DNA of 26,694 nucleotides. Source: CAZEQD01 sp964514305 (GTDB taxonomy: Bacteria > Acidobacteriota > Aminicenantia > Aminicenantales > Aminicenantaceae). The translations under genes were made by a program, and so were the position numbers. The stretch covers positions 1 through 26,694 of the forward strand of contig CAZEQD010000027.1 in assembly GCA_964514305.1 (NCBI GenBank). The letters are read 5' to 3'. The notes under the pieces were generated by a model. The model saw nothing but the letters and a program-made list of their open reading frames with translations, ran no database searches and was not told the origin of the DNA. Shown here in pieces: positions 17,129 through 24,422 of this stretch. Each line of letters opens with the position of its first letter. Position 1 is the stretch's first letter.

Positions 17129-17157
17129 TTGCACAAATAATATAATTTCCTTATAAT
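17129..17157 (+). promoter_or_regulatory. Sigma-70-type promoter of the NHL-propeller gene
   Basis: TTGCAC (17129-17134) and TATAAT (17152-17157) are separated by 17 bases. This is the best promoter in the window. Transcription would begin near 17164, leaving a leader of about 77 bases. Confidence 0.6.
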
Positions 17158-17160
17158 TTC

Positions 17161-17216
17161 AACTTAATGATCTCAGGGGCAACACCCAAGGCAACTCTTT
17201 TCCTTGGAATTAAGTT
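17161..17216 (+). promoter_or_regulatory. Nested hairpin in the leader of the NHL-propeller gene
   Basis: An outer stem AACTTAA (17161-17167) with TTAAGTT (17210-17216) encloses an inner stem CCAAGG (17186-17191) with CCTTGG (17202-17207). It ends 11 bases before the AGGAGG at 17228-17233. A role as a stability or regulatory leader is inference; the outer stem may begin just upstream of the transcription start. Confidence 0.3.
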
Positions 17217-17240
17217 CAATATAACAAAGGAGGTACTAAA

Positions 17241-18458
17241 ATGAGAAAAATTTCAAGCTTGCTATTGGCAGCAGCCTTCTTCCTGCTTTTTCTTAATCCG
17301 AGCCTACTGGCTCAGAAAGTAGAAGAAATCAACGGAGTACAAATAATTCACAACGGTCAAAAGGGTCAGTGGGAGAAAAAGAGCCAAGTCTCAGTGAAGC
17401 TTGTTCAAACTATTGGAGATATTGAGGCCGAGGAAGAAAACCTGGCCTTTTATCTTCCTTCTGACGTGGCCATCGATAATGAAAGTAATATTTATATCCT
17501 CGATACTGGCAATCACCGCCTCCAAAAATTCAATGCCCAGGGCCAGTTTATGGCTTCCATTGGCCATAAAGGCCAAGGGCCTGGCGAATTTTATTTCCCA
17601 ACATCTGTCGATGTTGATCCTGACGGATTCTTATATATCTCCGATCCTAATAATCAAAGGATTCAAATTCTAAAGCCCGATGGTAAAGAATTTAAAACTA
17701 TACGACTTATCAAAGAGCCTATGGGTCCTATTAGACTCTTAAAAAAGGGCGTTCTCGCCATGTCCAGCGGCGGCAGCACCATCAGTTTTATGCCCGGTAG
17801 TTGGGAAGAAGAGAATAAACTCCCCAAGCTAATCAAAATAATTAACCTTGAAGGCGATGTTTTAAAAAGATTTGGAGATGCCTTTGATTATAAAAATATT
17901 CTTCTAAATAAGGTAGGCAACAGCTTCAATTTCGATGTCGACCTCGAGGGTAATGTCTACCTTGCTTTCCACCATCAGAATCGCATCGAACAATACTCAC
18001 CCGAAGGGAAACTCCTGTGGAGAGCTGATCGAAAATTACCTTATAGCACCGATCCTCCAAAGAACAAAGGAAAAATGGAAGCCAAGGGAGGGAACCGCCT
18101 AATTCAAATGCCGCAAATGAACCGCTGCTCTAACGGCATTGCAGTTGATGGGAAGGGAAGAATATGGGTCGTAGGCCTTAAAAGACAAATAAGACAAAAA
18201 GAACGTGTAGATACTGCAGTTAGAGCCATGATTAGTGAGAGTGGAGAAAAAACCCTGTCTTTTTCCCTGAAGGGCAATACGGATCTTCAAACGACAGATA
18301 TGTACCAACTGGAAATCTATTCTCATGAAGGCATTCTGTTAGGCAAAATTCAACTTAATCACTTTGTCGATGGTATCCGCCTTAAAAAAAATAAACTCTA
18401 TCTTATAGATAAAAATCGCGGGGCTAAAATCTATATTTATCAAATTCTGGAAAATTAA
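17241..18458 (+). CDS. Secreted NHL-repeat six-bladed beta-propeller protein
   Basis: The 405-residue protein has a signal peptide (residues 1-24, ending PSLLA) and NHL repeats. The first is LPSDVAIDNESNIYILDTGN and HRLQKFNAQGQFMASIG (72-108), the second FPTSVDVDPDGFLYISDPNN and QRIQILKPDG (119-148). GQGPGEFYFP links them, the usual motif in this family. Weaker blades follow (FNFDVDLEGNVYLAFH, GIAVDGKGRIWVVG, YSHEGILLGKI and KLYLIDKN). Proteins of this type are greatly expanded in Aminicenantes-like and Bacteroidota genomes; no enzymatic residues are evident, so a binding or scaffold role outside the inner membrane is inferred. AGGAGG stands eight bases before the ATG. Confidence 0.85.
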   Translation: MRKISSLLLAAAFFLLFLNPSLLAQKVEEINGVQIIHNGQKGQWEKKSQVSVKLVQTIGDIEAEEENLAFYLPSDVAIDNESNIYILDTGNHRLQKFNAQGQFMASIGHKGQGPGEFYFPTSVDVDPDGFLYISDPNNQRIQILKPDGKEFKTIRLIKEPMGPIRLLKKGVLAMSSGGSTISFMPGSWEEENKLPKLIKIINLEGDVLKRFGDAFDYKNILLNKVGNSFNFDVDLEGNVYLAFHHQNRIEQYSPEGKLLWRADRKLPYSTDPPKNKGKMEAKGGNRLIQMPQMNRCSNGIAVDGKGRIWVVGLKRQIRQKERVDTAVRAMISESGEKTLSFSLKGNTDLQTTDMYQLEIYSHEGILLGKIQLNHFVDGIRLKKNKLYLIDKNRGAKIYIYQILEN

Positions 18459-18540
18459 ACCTTGCCTTTCTGGAGAATTATTTCTCACCTCTATTTTTGC
18501 ATTTGTGAAGAATGCCTTATTTTGATATTTTTTTAAATAG

Positions 18541-18578
18541 CTTAAATAAGCTTAAATAAATACTTAAATACTTAAATA
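18541..18578. repeat. CTTAAATA tandem repeats on the left of the RAYT element
   Basis: CTTAAATA occurs at 18541, 18551, 18563 and 18571, with a degenerate copy (TTTAAATAG) from 18532. They abut the left inverted end at 18579. The stretch 18459-18530 holds nothing that I recognise apart from a weak GAGAA/TTCTC hairpin (18474-18486) after the NHL gene. Confidence 0.6.
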
Positions 18579-19104
18579 GGGTCAGACCGACTTAAATTAT
18601 TGATTTAACAACAGAAACTCACCATAATATATCAATTTCTATCCTTAAATGAGCTTTTTTAGGGCCAAAATCGTCTTTCTAAATAGCAAAAAAAATGCCA
18701 AGAGCAAGAAGATATTTTCAGTCAGGACTCATCTGGCATATCACTCACCGTTGCCATAAAAAAGAATTCCTACTTAAATTCGCCAAAGATCGTAAGACCT
18801 AATTGATTACAGACAATGGGTAGTTGAAAACGCGATTAAAACAAATCTCTATCTTGAGAGAGATAAGAAATGGACAGAAAGCGTTGCTGTGGGAAGCTGT
18901 TCTTTTCTAGAAAAAATAAGGAAAGAGAGTGGAGAAAAGTCAAGGGCCCGAAAAATAGAAAGGAGAGGAGATTCACATATTCTCCATGAGGCTAAAGCTC
19001 CTTACAAACCTTATTTAACCTCAAAAAACGCGCTCTAAGCACCATAATTAAATCAAATTTAAGGCTATCTTCTTTTTTATTAATAGGATAAATCGGTCTG
19101 ACCC
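18579..19104. mobile_element. Decayed RAYT (REP-associated tyrosine transposase) element with 12-bp inverted ends
   Basis: GGGTCAGACCGA (18579-18590) and TCGGTCTGACCC (19093-19104) are perfect inverted repeats. Between them lies a broken transposase gene of the IS200-like RAYT type. The ends contain the GGTCxGACC palindrome that such elements use as the recognised hairpin. Size is about 526 bases, with the transposase internally deleted. Confidence 0.7.
18695..19038 (+). pseudogene. RAYT/IS200-like transposase remnant, internal deletion and frameshift
   Basis: From ATG 18695 the frame reads PRARRYFQSGLIWHITHRCH and KKEFLLKFAKDRK, the standard N-terminus of REP-associated transposases (with the HITHR region), and stops at TAA. 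From about 18799 a second frame reads DYRQWVVENAIKTNLYLE, KKWTESVAVGSCSFLEKIRK and HEAKAPYKPYL to a stop at 19036-19038, which is the C-terminus of the same family. The middle, with the HUH pair and the catalytic Tyr, is missing, so the copy is dead. Confidence 0.75.
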
Positions 19105-19134
19105 TTTAGAATATTTTAGAATCTTTTAGAATGT
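19105..19134. repeat. Three 10-bp tandem repeats on the right of the RAYT element
   Basis: TTTAGAATAT, TTTAGAATCT and TTTAGAATGT follow each other at exactly ten-base spacing, directly after the right inverted end. Imperfect relatives (AAGAATATTAGAATATG) continue to about 19157. A short AGAAAAT/ATTTTCT hairpin lies at 19159-19175, just past the CLC stop. Confidence 0.65.
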
Positions 19135-19177
19135 TACTTAAGAATATTAGAATATGATAGAAAATCTAATTTTCTCT

Positions 19178-21274
19178 CTAGAGTTCTGCCTGCCCCTTAA
19201 TAAATCCCAGGTTTTTCAAGCTCTCCTTAGGACACATGATTAAAATCGTATCACCCAGTTTAAAACGATAGTCTGGTTTGGGAGCAATAAGATTCTGTTT
19301 TTCTTTCTTCTTCGGATGATAGCTCTGTCTAATGAGGACAACTTCGATAGAGAAACGTTTCCGCAGATCCAACTCTTGGAGAGTTTTATTCACAAATTCT
19401 CCCGGAACTTCAATTTCACAAAGAATCTGTCCATCCATCATCTCTACTTTTTTAAATTTCTGGAGTGAGCTTATGTAGCTGGAGACAGTAGTTACCATGT
19501 CCCGCTTTAAAACTTCTTTATTATAGGCTTCGATCATATCATTTCTAGAAATAGTGCCGATTAACTGCTTTTTCGACTCACTGTTAACAATCGGCAATTC
19601 ATCAATATTTATTTCACCAAAGGCTTTCATGACTACATCAAGGGTATCATCCGGAGTGAAATAATAGCTGAGAGGGGACAGAAGGTCAAAAGCCACTAAA
19701 ATGGGCTCCAGGTCTTCTGATCGATTAAGGATTTTTCGCACATCATGGATTGATATTATCCCTGACAAATAATTATTTTTATCGATGACAAAGAAATTGG
19801 AATGGGGGCTAGTTATGGTTAAATCCATTAATTGGCGAAAAGGAGTATCCGCCTTGACTGTTTCATAATCAGTTTTCATCACTTTGGAAACTTTTAGCGA
19901 ACGCAATACATTGATCTCTTGGCCCCGAAAGAGATCAATACCTCGGCGGGAAAGCTTGAGTGTATAAATCGAATCTTTTTTCAAGCGCGTAGTGATTAGG
20001 ACACTGATGATGCAGGCTATCATCAACGGCAGAATGATGCGGTAGTCATCTGTCAGTTCAAAGATAATCAAAATGGCAGTAATCGGGGCATGCATAGCTC
20101 CGGCCGCCACCGCCCCCATACCTACCAAGGCATAGGCACCAGAAGAAGCTGTATGAGCCGGCACAAGACTATGGATGATCGTTCCTACCAATCCACCCAA
20201 ACTTGCCCCCAAGAATAAAGAAGGGGCAAAGATCCCCCCTGAACCGCCAGAGCCGATAGTAATGGAGGTGGCGATAAGTTTTAAGCCAATAAGCAGAAGC
20301 AGTAAATACCAGGCTATTTTACTCTCCAGAGCTAGATCTATAGTCTCATAACCGACACCAAAAATGTGGGGGAAATAAATAGCTACAGCCCCGATCATCA
20401 AGCCCCCCATCACAGGCTTAAGAAAGCTAGGGATACTCAGGCTGTTAAATAAATCTTCAGTTTTGTACAACAAATTAATAAAGGCTAACGCCACAAAAGC
20501 GGCCAGTATTCCCAGAATAATATAAGGAATTAATTCAAAAACGCTGACTAATTCATAGCGGGGGATGATAAAAGCAGGAAAATCTCCTAAAAAATGTCGA
20601 GAAATGACAGTAGCAGCCACTGATGAAATTACGACAGGACTGAATTGAGAAATTCCAAAATCACTGAGGATGATTTCCATGGCAAAAAGAGCCCCAGCAA
20701 TAGGGGCGTTAAAGGTACCAGCAATCCCAGCCGCGGTTCCACAGGCCACTAATGTTCGCAAGCGTGAACCACTAACCTTGAGAAGTTGGCCAAGGGTTGA
20801 GCCAATAGACGAGCCTATCTGGACAATAGGCCCCTCCCTACCAACTGATCCACCAGAACCGATACAAACAGCCGAGGCTGCAATCTTGGCGATGACTACT
20901 CGGGGACGGATAGCTCCACCCCTGAGGACGATAGACTCCATTACTTCTGGCACCCCATGTCCTCTGGCCTCCCGGGCAAAATAGAAGACAATCGGTCCGA
21001 CAATCAAACCGCCTGCCGCCGGAACAATAAGTTTAACATACCAGGGGAGATGGAGAGCATAATCCAGAGTATAGTGCCAAGTTCCAAAAAAAGCTCCCTG
21101 AAAAAAGCGAATGGCAAAGCGAAACAAGATAGCCCCAAATCCTCCCAAAATACCGATAATAACAGCGACCAAGACCATAAAGGTGTGCTCTGTTTTTCTT
21201 AGTTGTTGGAGTTCTTGGTGGAAAAAACGTCGGCCGGTTTTGAGGAGGGTGCTTAGTTTACCTAATTTCTGCAT
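19178..21274 (-). CDS. CLC-family anion channel/transporter with CBS pair and TrkA-C domain
   Basis: The 698-residue membrane protein has the CLC signatures GHGVPE (105-110), GSGGSVGREGP (139-149, with gating Glu147) and GSGGSGGIFAP (341-351). After the roughly 440-residue channel come two CBS domains (about 455-590: VMKTDYETVKADTPF, YLSGIISIHDV, FTPDDTLDVVMKAF, QLIGTISRNDM) and a TrkA-C/RCK_C domain (about 610-695: CEIEVPGEFVNKTLQELDL, FKLGDTILIMCP). CBS and RCK_C domains bind nucleotides, so gating by nucleotide or ion status is plausible. At the site of the proton glutamate E203 of E. coli ClcA the alignment gives Ile (AMEII), and the usual Ser of GSGIP is His. No Shine-Dalgarno is seen; two palindromes touch the start codon. 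Confidence 0.92.
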   Translation of the reverse strand: MQKLGKLSTLLKTGRRFFHQELQQLRKTEHTFMVLVAVIIGILGGFGAILFRFAIRFFQGAFFGTWHYTLDYALHLPWYVKLIVPAAGGLIVGPIVFYFAREARGHGVPEVMESIVLRGGAIRPRVVIAKIAASAVCIGSGGSVGREGPIVQIGSSIGSTLGQLLKVSGSRLRTLVACGTAAGIAGTFNAPIAGALFAMEIILSDFGISQFSPVVISSVAATVISRHFLGDFPAFIIPRYELVSVFELIPYIILGILAAFVALAFINLLYKTEDLFNSLSIPSFLKPVMGGLMIGAVAIYFPHIFGVGYETIDLALESKIAWYLLLLLIGLKLIATSITIGSGGSGGIFAPSLFLGASLGGLVGTIIHSLVPAHTASSGAYALVGMGAVAAGAMHAPITAILIIFELTDDYRIILPLMIACIISVLITTRLKKDSIYTLKLSRRGIDLFRGQEINVLRSLKVSKVMKTDYETVKADTPFRQLMDLTITSPHSNFFVIDKNNYLSGIISIHDVRKILNRSEDLEPILVAFDLLSPLSYYFTPDDTLDVVMKAFGEINIDELPIVNSESKKQLIGTISRNDMIEAYNKEVLKRDMVTTVSSYISSLQKFKKVEMMDGQILCEIEVPGEFVNKTLQELDLRKRFSIEVVLIRQSYHPKKKEKQNLIAPKPDYRFKLGDTILIMCPKESLKNLGFIKGQAEL

Positions 21275-21309
21275 TTACTTTTAAAGTAAAAATAGCCAAA
21301 TATTTGGCT
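21274..21309. promoter_or_regulatory. Two perfect palindromes at and just before the CLC start codon
   Basis: TTTACTTT-T-AAAGTAAA (21274-21290) has 8-bp arms and includes the first base of the start codon. AGCCAAATATTTGGCT (21294-21309) is a perfect 16-bp palindrome three bases further upstream. Both could be DNA operators or fold as RNA hairpins covering the translation start. Both palindromes and their close spacing are plainly visible; the function is inference. Confidence 0.45.
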
Positions 21310-21635
21310 GACTCTGATTCCCTCGCTTTTTAAGGCTTTTCTACACCTTTTTGTCCTCTTTTTTTTGGGAAGAAATTCCCAAATCCATTCATATTACTTA
21401 TACTATCTACAGCCTTTACCTCAATTCTCTTACTAGAATATTATTCTTTCTGTCTTTTTTCAAATATATAGAGAGAATTATCTTTGGCTTGCATCCCTAG
21501 ACAAAAATCGATATATCAGCAGCCAGAGTTTTATTAAAAATAACCATCTTGCTTCATCTCTTTTTACGCTAGGAATGTTCCCCCCAGGAAAAGGTTGAAA
21601 AAACAGGCAGCCTTGTCACCTTGGCCTTAGGTTGA
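21310..21635. other. Gene-free spacer between the CLC and APC genes
   Basis: No convincing gene remnant was found on either strand. The one feature is a hairpin TTTGGGAA-GAAA-TTCCCAAA (21364-21383). It is followed by A's, not T's, in the direction of both neighbouring genes, so it is not an intrinsic terminator. Confidence 0.4.
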
Positions 21636-23927
21636 TTATCCCGCCAAGAACCTTCTCAGCCAGGAACGGATAACTCCCTCGTATTTGCGCACCACTAGAA
21701 CGGAAATCGGTGATGACCTGGTCAGTCTCTCTGGAATAGTCCCAAAGCGGACTCTTCTCCAGATTCCGGCTTTACTGGCTCCAATCAAAATCATATCATA
21801 ACTCTTGGCCTCTTCCAGGATTGTCTCCAGCACATCCCTACCGAACACAACCTTCTCTACTACCACGGCTGGCTCAAAAGAGACTCCTTTTCTTGTGTCC
21901 AACAAGCATCCTTTCGCTCTCCTCTTACCTTTTTTATCCTCAACTACTGAAAGGAGAGTAACTTTTCCCTTATTCTGTCTGGCTAGCCAGGTTCCCCATT
22001 CAAAAGCCAGCTTGGCATTGGGACCACCAGCAGTAGGAATAAGTATTCTTTTAAATTGCCCATCTTTTTTTATTTTCATAATGCCTACATCACAGGGGGC
22101 CTCCTGAATCAAGGGATCCAAGACGCTGCCTAAAAGCTTACCCCTGGCTTTAACCTGGCCGCTGCCCAGAAGAAGAGCATGGCTTTTATTCTCGATAACA
22201 CTATCCAACAGACCATGATAAATAATATGTGAAGCCCTTATATTAAAGCTGACCGGAATCTGGCTCTTTTCACCAATTTCATCTGCCTCCTTTAAAATGC
22301 CTCTCCTCTCTTCAATAAAGCGTTTGGAAACACTTAAAGGCGTTTGGGGCGGCAGGGATATGACATGGGTCACAAAAATCTCACCGTCTTTTTCCTTGGC
22401 CAATGCTAAGGCCAAGTTCATAAGAGGCACAATTTCACTCTTCTTTTCGATTCCCAGGACTATTCTAAAATCCTTGTGGGCCAGTTCTTTCTCTTCGATA
22501 ATGACTTTTGGTCCTATCTCAGCTTTCTCACTCTGTTTGGCATAGCCGTAGTATATAGAAATGCCGGCTCCTATCCAGAGGAGGCTAATAAAGAATGACT
22601 TGGGACTATAAGAAAACATAATAACGACTAGAACACTCTGAGTGATAATACCCAGCAAAGGAAACAGGGGGAAAAGAGGCGATTTGTAGCCTTTAAGATG
22701 ATGCGGCCTTTGGTGGCGGATATGAATCAGGGCCACATTGACAAAAATAAAAAGGAAAAGAAACATAATATCAGCACTAGAAGCTATGTCTTCTATGGGT
22801 AAGAGAATGATCATAAGGATAATAAGGGCAGAAGAGACCAGCAGGGCCCCGCTGGGAGTTCTAAAGCGGGCATGAATTTGAGCAAAGACAGGGGGCAGAT
22901 TATGGTCTCTGCCCATGGCAAAGGAGACCCTGGAAGAACTGTAGATAGTAGCATTAAGAGCAGAAATAGTTGATAGCAGCCCACCCAAAAGGAGGACAAC
23001 TCCGCCCCAGACACTTATATTTCGGGCTGCTTCTACCATAGCTATTTCTTTTTTGGCGGCCAGAAAAGCCCACGGCGTCATTGTCCCAGGGTTGACAACA
23101 CCAAGAGCAATAAATGCCACTAAAATATAAATAGGGACTACAATGAGCAGGGAAATAAAGATTGCTTTAGGAATGTTTTTGACAGGATCCTTAACTTCTT
23201 CCCCACTTTGGGCAATAATCTCGTAGCCTTCAAAAGCGATATAGGTCAGTCCCATAGCGGTCAAGATACCAAAAAAACCCTTAGCAAAAAATGGTGTGAA
23301 ATGAGTTAATCTGCTTGGGTCTGAAAAAATAATTTTAGCACCCATCAGAACAAACAGGAAAAGAATTAAAATCTTGAGAACAGTAACCACATTGCCAGCC
23401 TTGCCTGTCTCTTTAGCCCCGTGATAATTGATAGCCGAAAAAATGACTACAATAACAACTGCTAGTATTTTCTTCAGAGCTTCAGGCGGGATGTAACTGT
23501 GAGCGCCAAATTCCATGAGTACTTCACCAAAATAGGCACCAAAGCCGACAGCATAGAGGGAACAGGCCACCGAATGAGCCATCCAGCTCATCCAGCCTGA
23601 GAGAAAACCTGAAGGCTGGGGAAGACTTTCTTTAACCCATAGATAGCCTCCGCCCGCTTCTGGAATCGAACCACCCAGCTCCGCATAGGCAGAAGCAGTA
23701 AAAAGAGCCACCACTCCATTGAGGAGGAAGGCCACAATAATAGCCGGCCCGGCCACACCAGCCGCAATCCCCGTCAGAACAAAAATGCCAGCCCCGATCA
23801 TAGCCCCCACACCTATCATGGTTACTGAAAAAAGGCTGAGCTCTCGGCTCAGTTTCATAGGAGATTTATGCATTGAAGAAGGACTTCCCTTTTTAAAGGC
23901 TGAATTCCTTTTCACGTTTCTGGCCAC
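21636..23927 (-). CDS. APC-family amino acid permease fused to two universal stress protein domains
   Basis: The protein, up to 763 residues, has about 12 membrane helices (to about residue 455) of the amino acid-polyamine-organocation family, beginning SLFSVTMIGVGAMIGAGIFV (31-50) and including GLTYIAFEGYEIIAQSGEEV. Two soluble UspA domains follow: about 485-615 (FRIVLGIEKKSEIVPLMNLA ... LLLGSGQVKARGKLLGS) and about 625-755 (FKRILIPTAGG ... LIGASKAGIWRRVRFGTI), with glycine-rich nucleotide-binding loops. Usp-fused permeases may sense ATP or stress, but the substrate is unknown. The annotated start is GTG at 23927 with no ribosome-binding site; ATG at 23873 (residue 19), preceded by GGGAAG, is a good alternative. 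It lies 361 bases upstream of the CLC gene, same strand. Confidence 0.88.
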   Translation of the reverse strand: MARNVKRNSAFKKGSPSSMHKSPMKLSRELSLFSVTMIGVGAMIGAGIFVLTGIAAGVAGPAIIVAFLLNGVVALFTASAYAELGGSIPEAGGGYLWVKESLPQPSGFLSGWMSWMAHSVACSLYAVGFGAYFGEVLMEFGAHSYIPPEALKKILAVVIVVIFSAINYHGAKETGKAGNVVTVLKILILFLFVLMGAKIIFSDPSRLTHFTPFFAKGFFGILTAMGLTYIAFEGYEIIAQSGEEVKDPVKNIPKAIFISLLIVVPIYILVAFIALGVVNPGTMTPWAFLAAKKEIAMVEAARNISVWGGVVLLLGGLLSTISALNATIYSSSRVSFAMGRDHNLPPVFAQIHARFRTPSGALLVSSALIILMIILLPIEDIASSADIMFLFLFIFVNVALIHIRHQRPHHLKGYKSPLFPLFPLLGIITQSVLVVIMFSYSPKSFFISLLWIGAGISIYYGYAKQSEKAEIGPKVIIEEKELAHKDFRIVLGIEKKSEIVPLMNLALALAKEKDGEIFVTHVISLPPQTPLSVSKRFIEERRGILKEADEIGEKSQIPVSFNIRASHIIYHGLLDSVIENKSHALLLGSGQVKARGKLLGSVLDPLIQEAPCDVGIMKIKKDGQFKRILIPTAGGPNAKLAFEWGTWLARQNKGKVTLLSVVEDKKGKRRAKGCLLDTRKGVSFEPAVVVEKVVFGRDVLETILEEAKSYDMILIGASKAGIWRRVRFGTIPERLTRSSPISVLVVRKYEGVIRSWLRRFLAG

Positions 23928-24156
23928 TCTATTTGAGTTTTCAGTAAAATACCACGCTGAGTCTATAAATGCAAATGGCTGCTGTCAGCTCAAAGTAAAT
24001 CTAAAAACTTCAAATTAAATAAGCAGGCTGAAGATATTTTACTGGCTTGATTTCGACCGATGGAAATCCAAAAAAGCCTTTAAGGCAGTCAAGACTCCCA
24101 GGAGGCTACCCCTTAATAAGAAAAAATAATATCCAATCGCTGTTCTTTTTATTTTT

Positions 24157-24387
24157 CACTGGAATAGATCTGAGAATAAAAAAACTCCTTTCAGCGGCGG
24201 CAGCGGTTTTCTCCCTGCTCAGTTATTAGCACTATTATCCTTCCCCCTTGCCATAAAGGCCATAATAGGGACCCTTAGTTTCAAGGATAAGGCTAAATTT
24301 TTGGCAGTCATAAGAAGTAATGTGTTTGTTGTCATCCTAACCCAATTCTTATTGGGGATTGGTTACAATCTATCAAAATTATGTTAG
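24157..24387 (+). pseudogene. Possible UbiA-type prenyltransferase remnant
   Basis: An open frame without a start reads KKTPFSGGSGFLPAQLLALL, then FPLAIKAIIGTLSFKDKAKF and NVFVVILTQFLLGIGYNL, ending with TAG at 24387. SGGSGFL followed by two hydrophobic helices and a loop with charged residues resembles the C-terminal half of UbiA-superfamily prenyltransferases, but the match is by eye. The overlapping frame 24047-24229 is not protein-like. The rest of the 495-base gap 23928-24422 shows nothing recognisable. A quinone-linked prenyltransferase next to a UbiB-like gene would make sense. Confidence 0.35.
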
Positions 24388-24422
24388 CTTAGTTAATCTT
24401 TCTTTTTTTATTAAAATAGATG

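Noticed and set aside
18541..19157. CRISPR-like array
   Set aside because: The repeats are 8-10 bases long, AT-rich and tandem without unique spacers; no cas genes are seen.
21364..21383. TTTGGGAA-GAAA-TTCCCAAA hairpin as a terminator of the APC gene
   Set aside because: On the minus strand it is followed by A's rather than T's, and it lies more than 250 bases from the gene end.
24047..24229. 60-residue plus-strand open frame
   Set aside because: No ribosome-binding site or family pattern; it overlaps the UbiA-like remnant, which has better protein character in a different frame.
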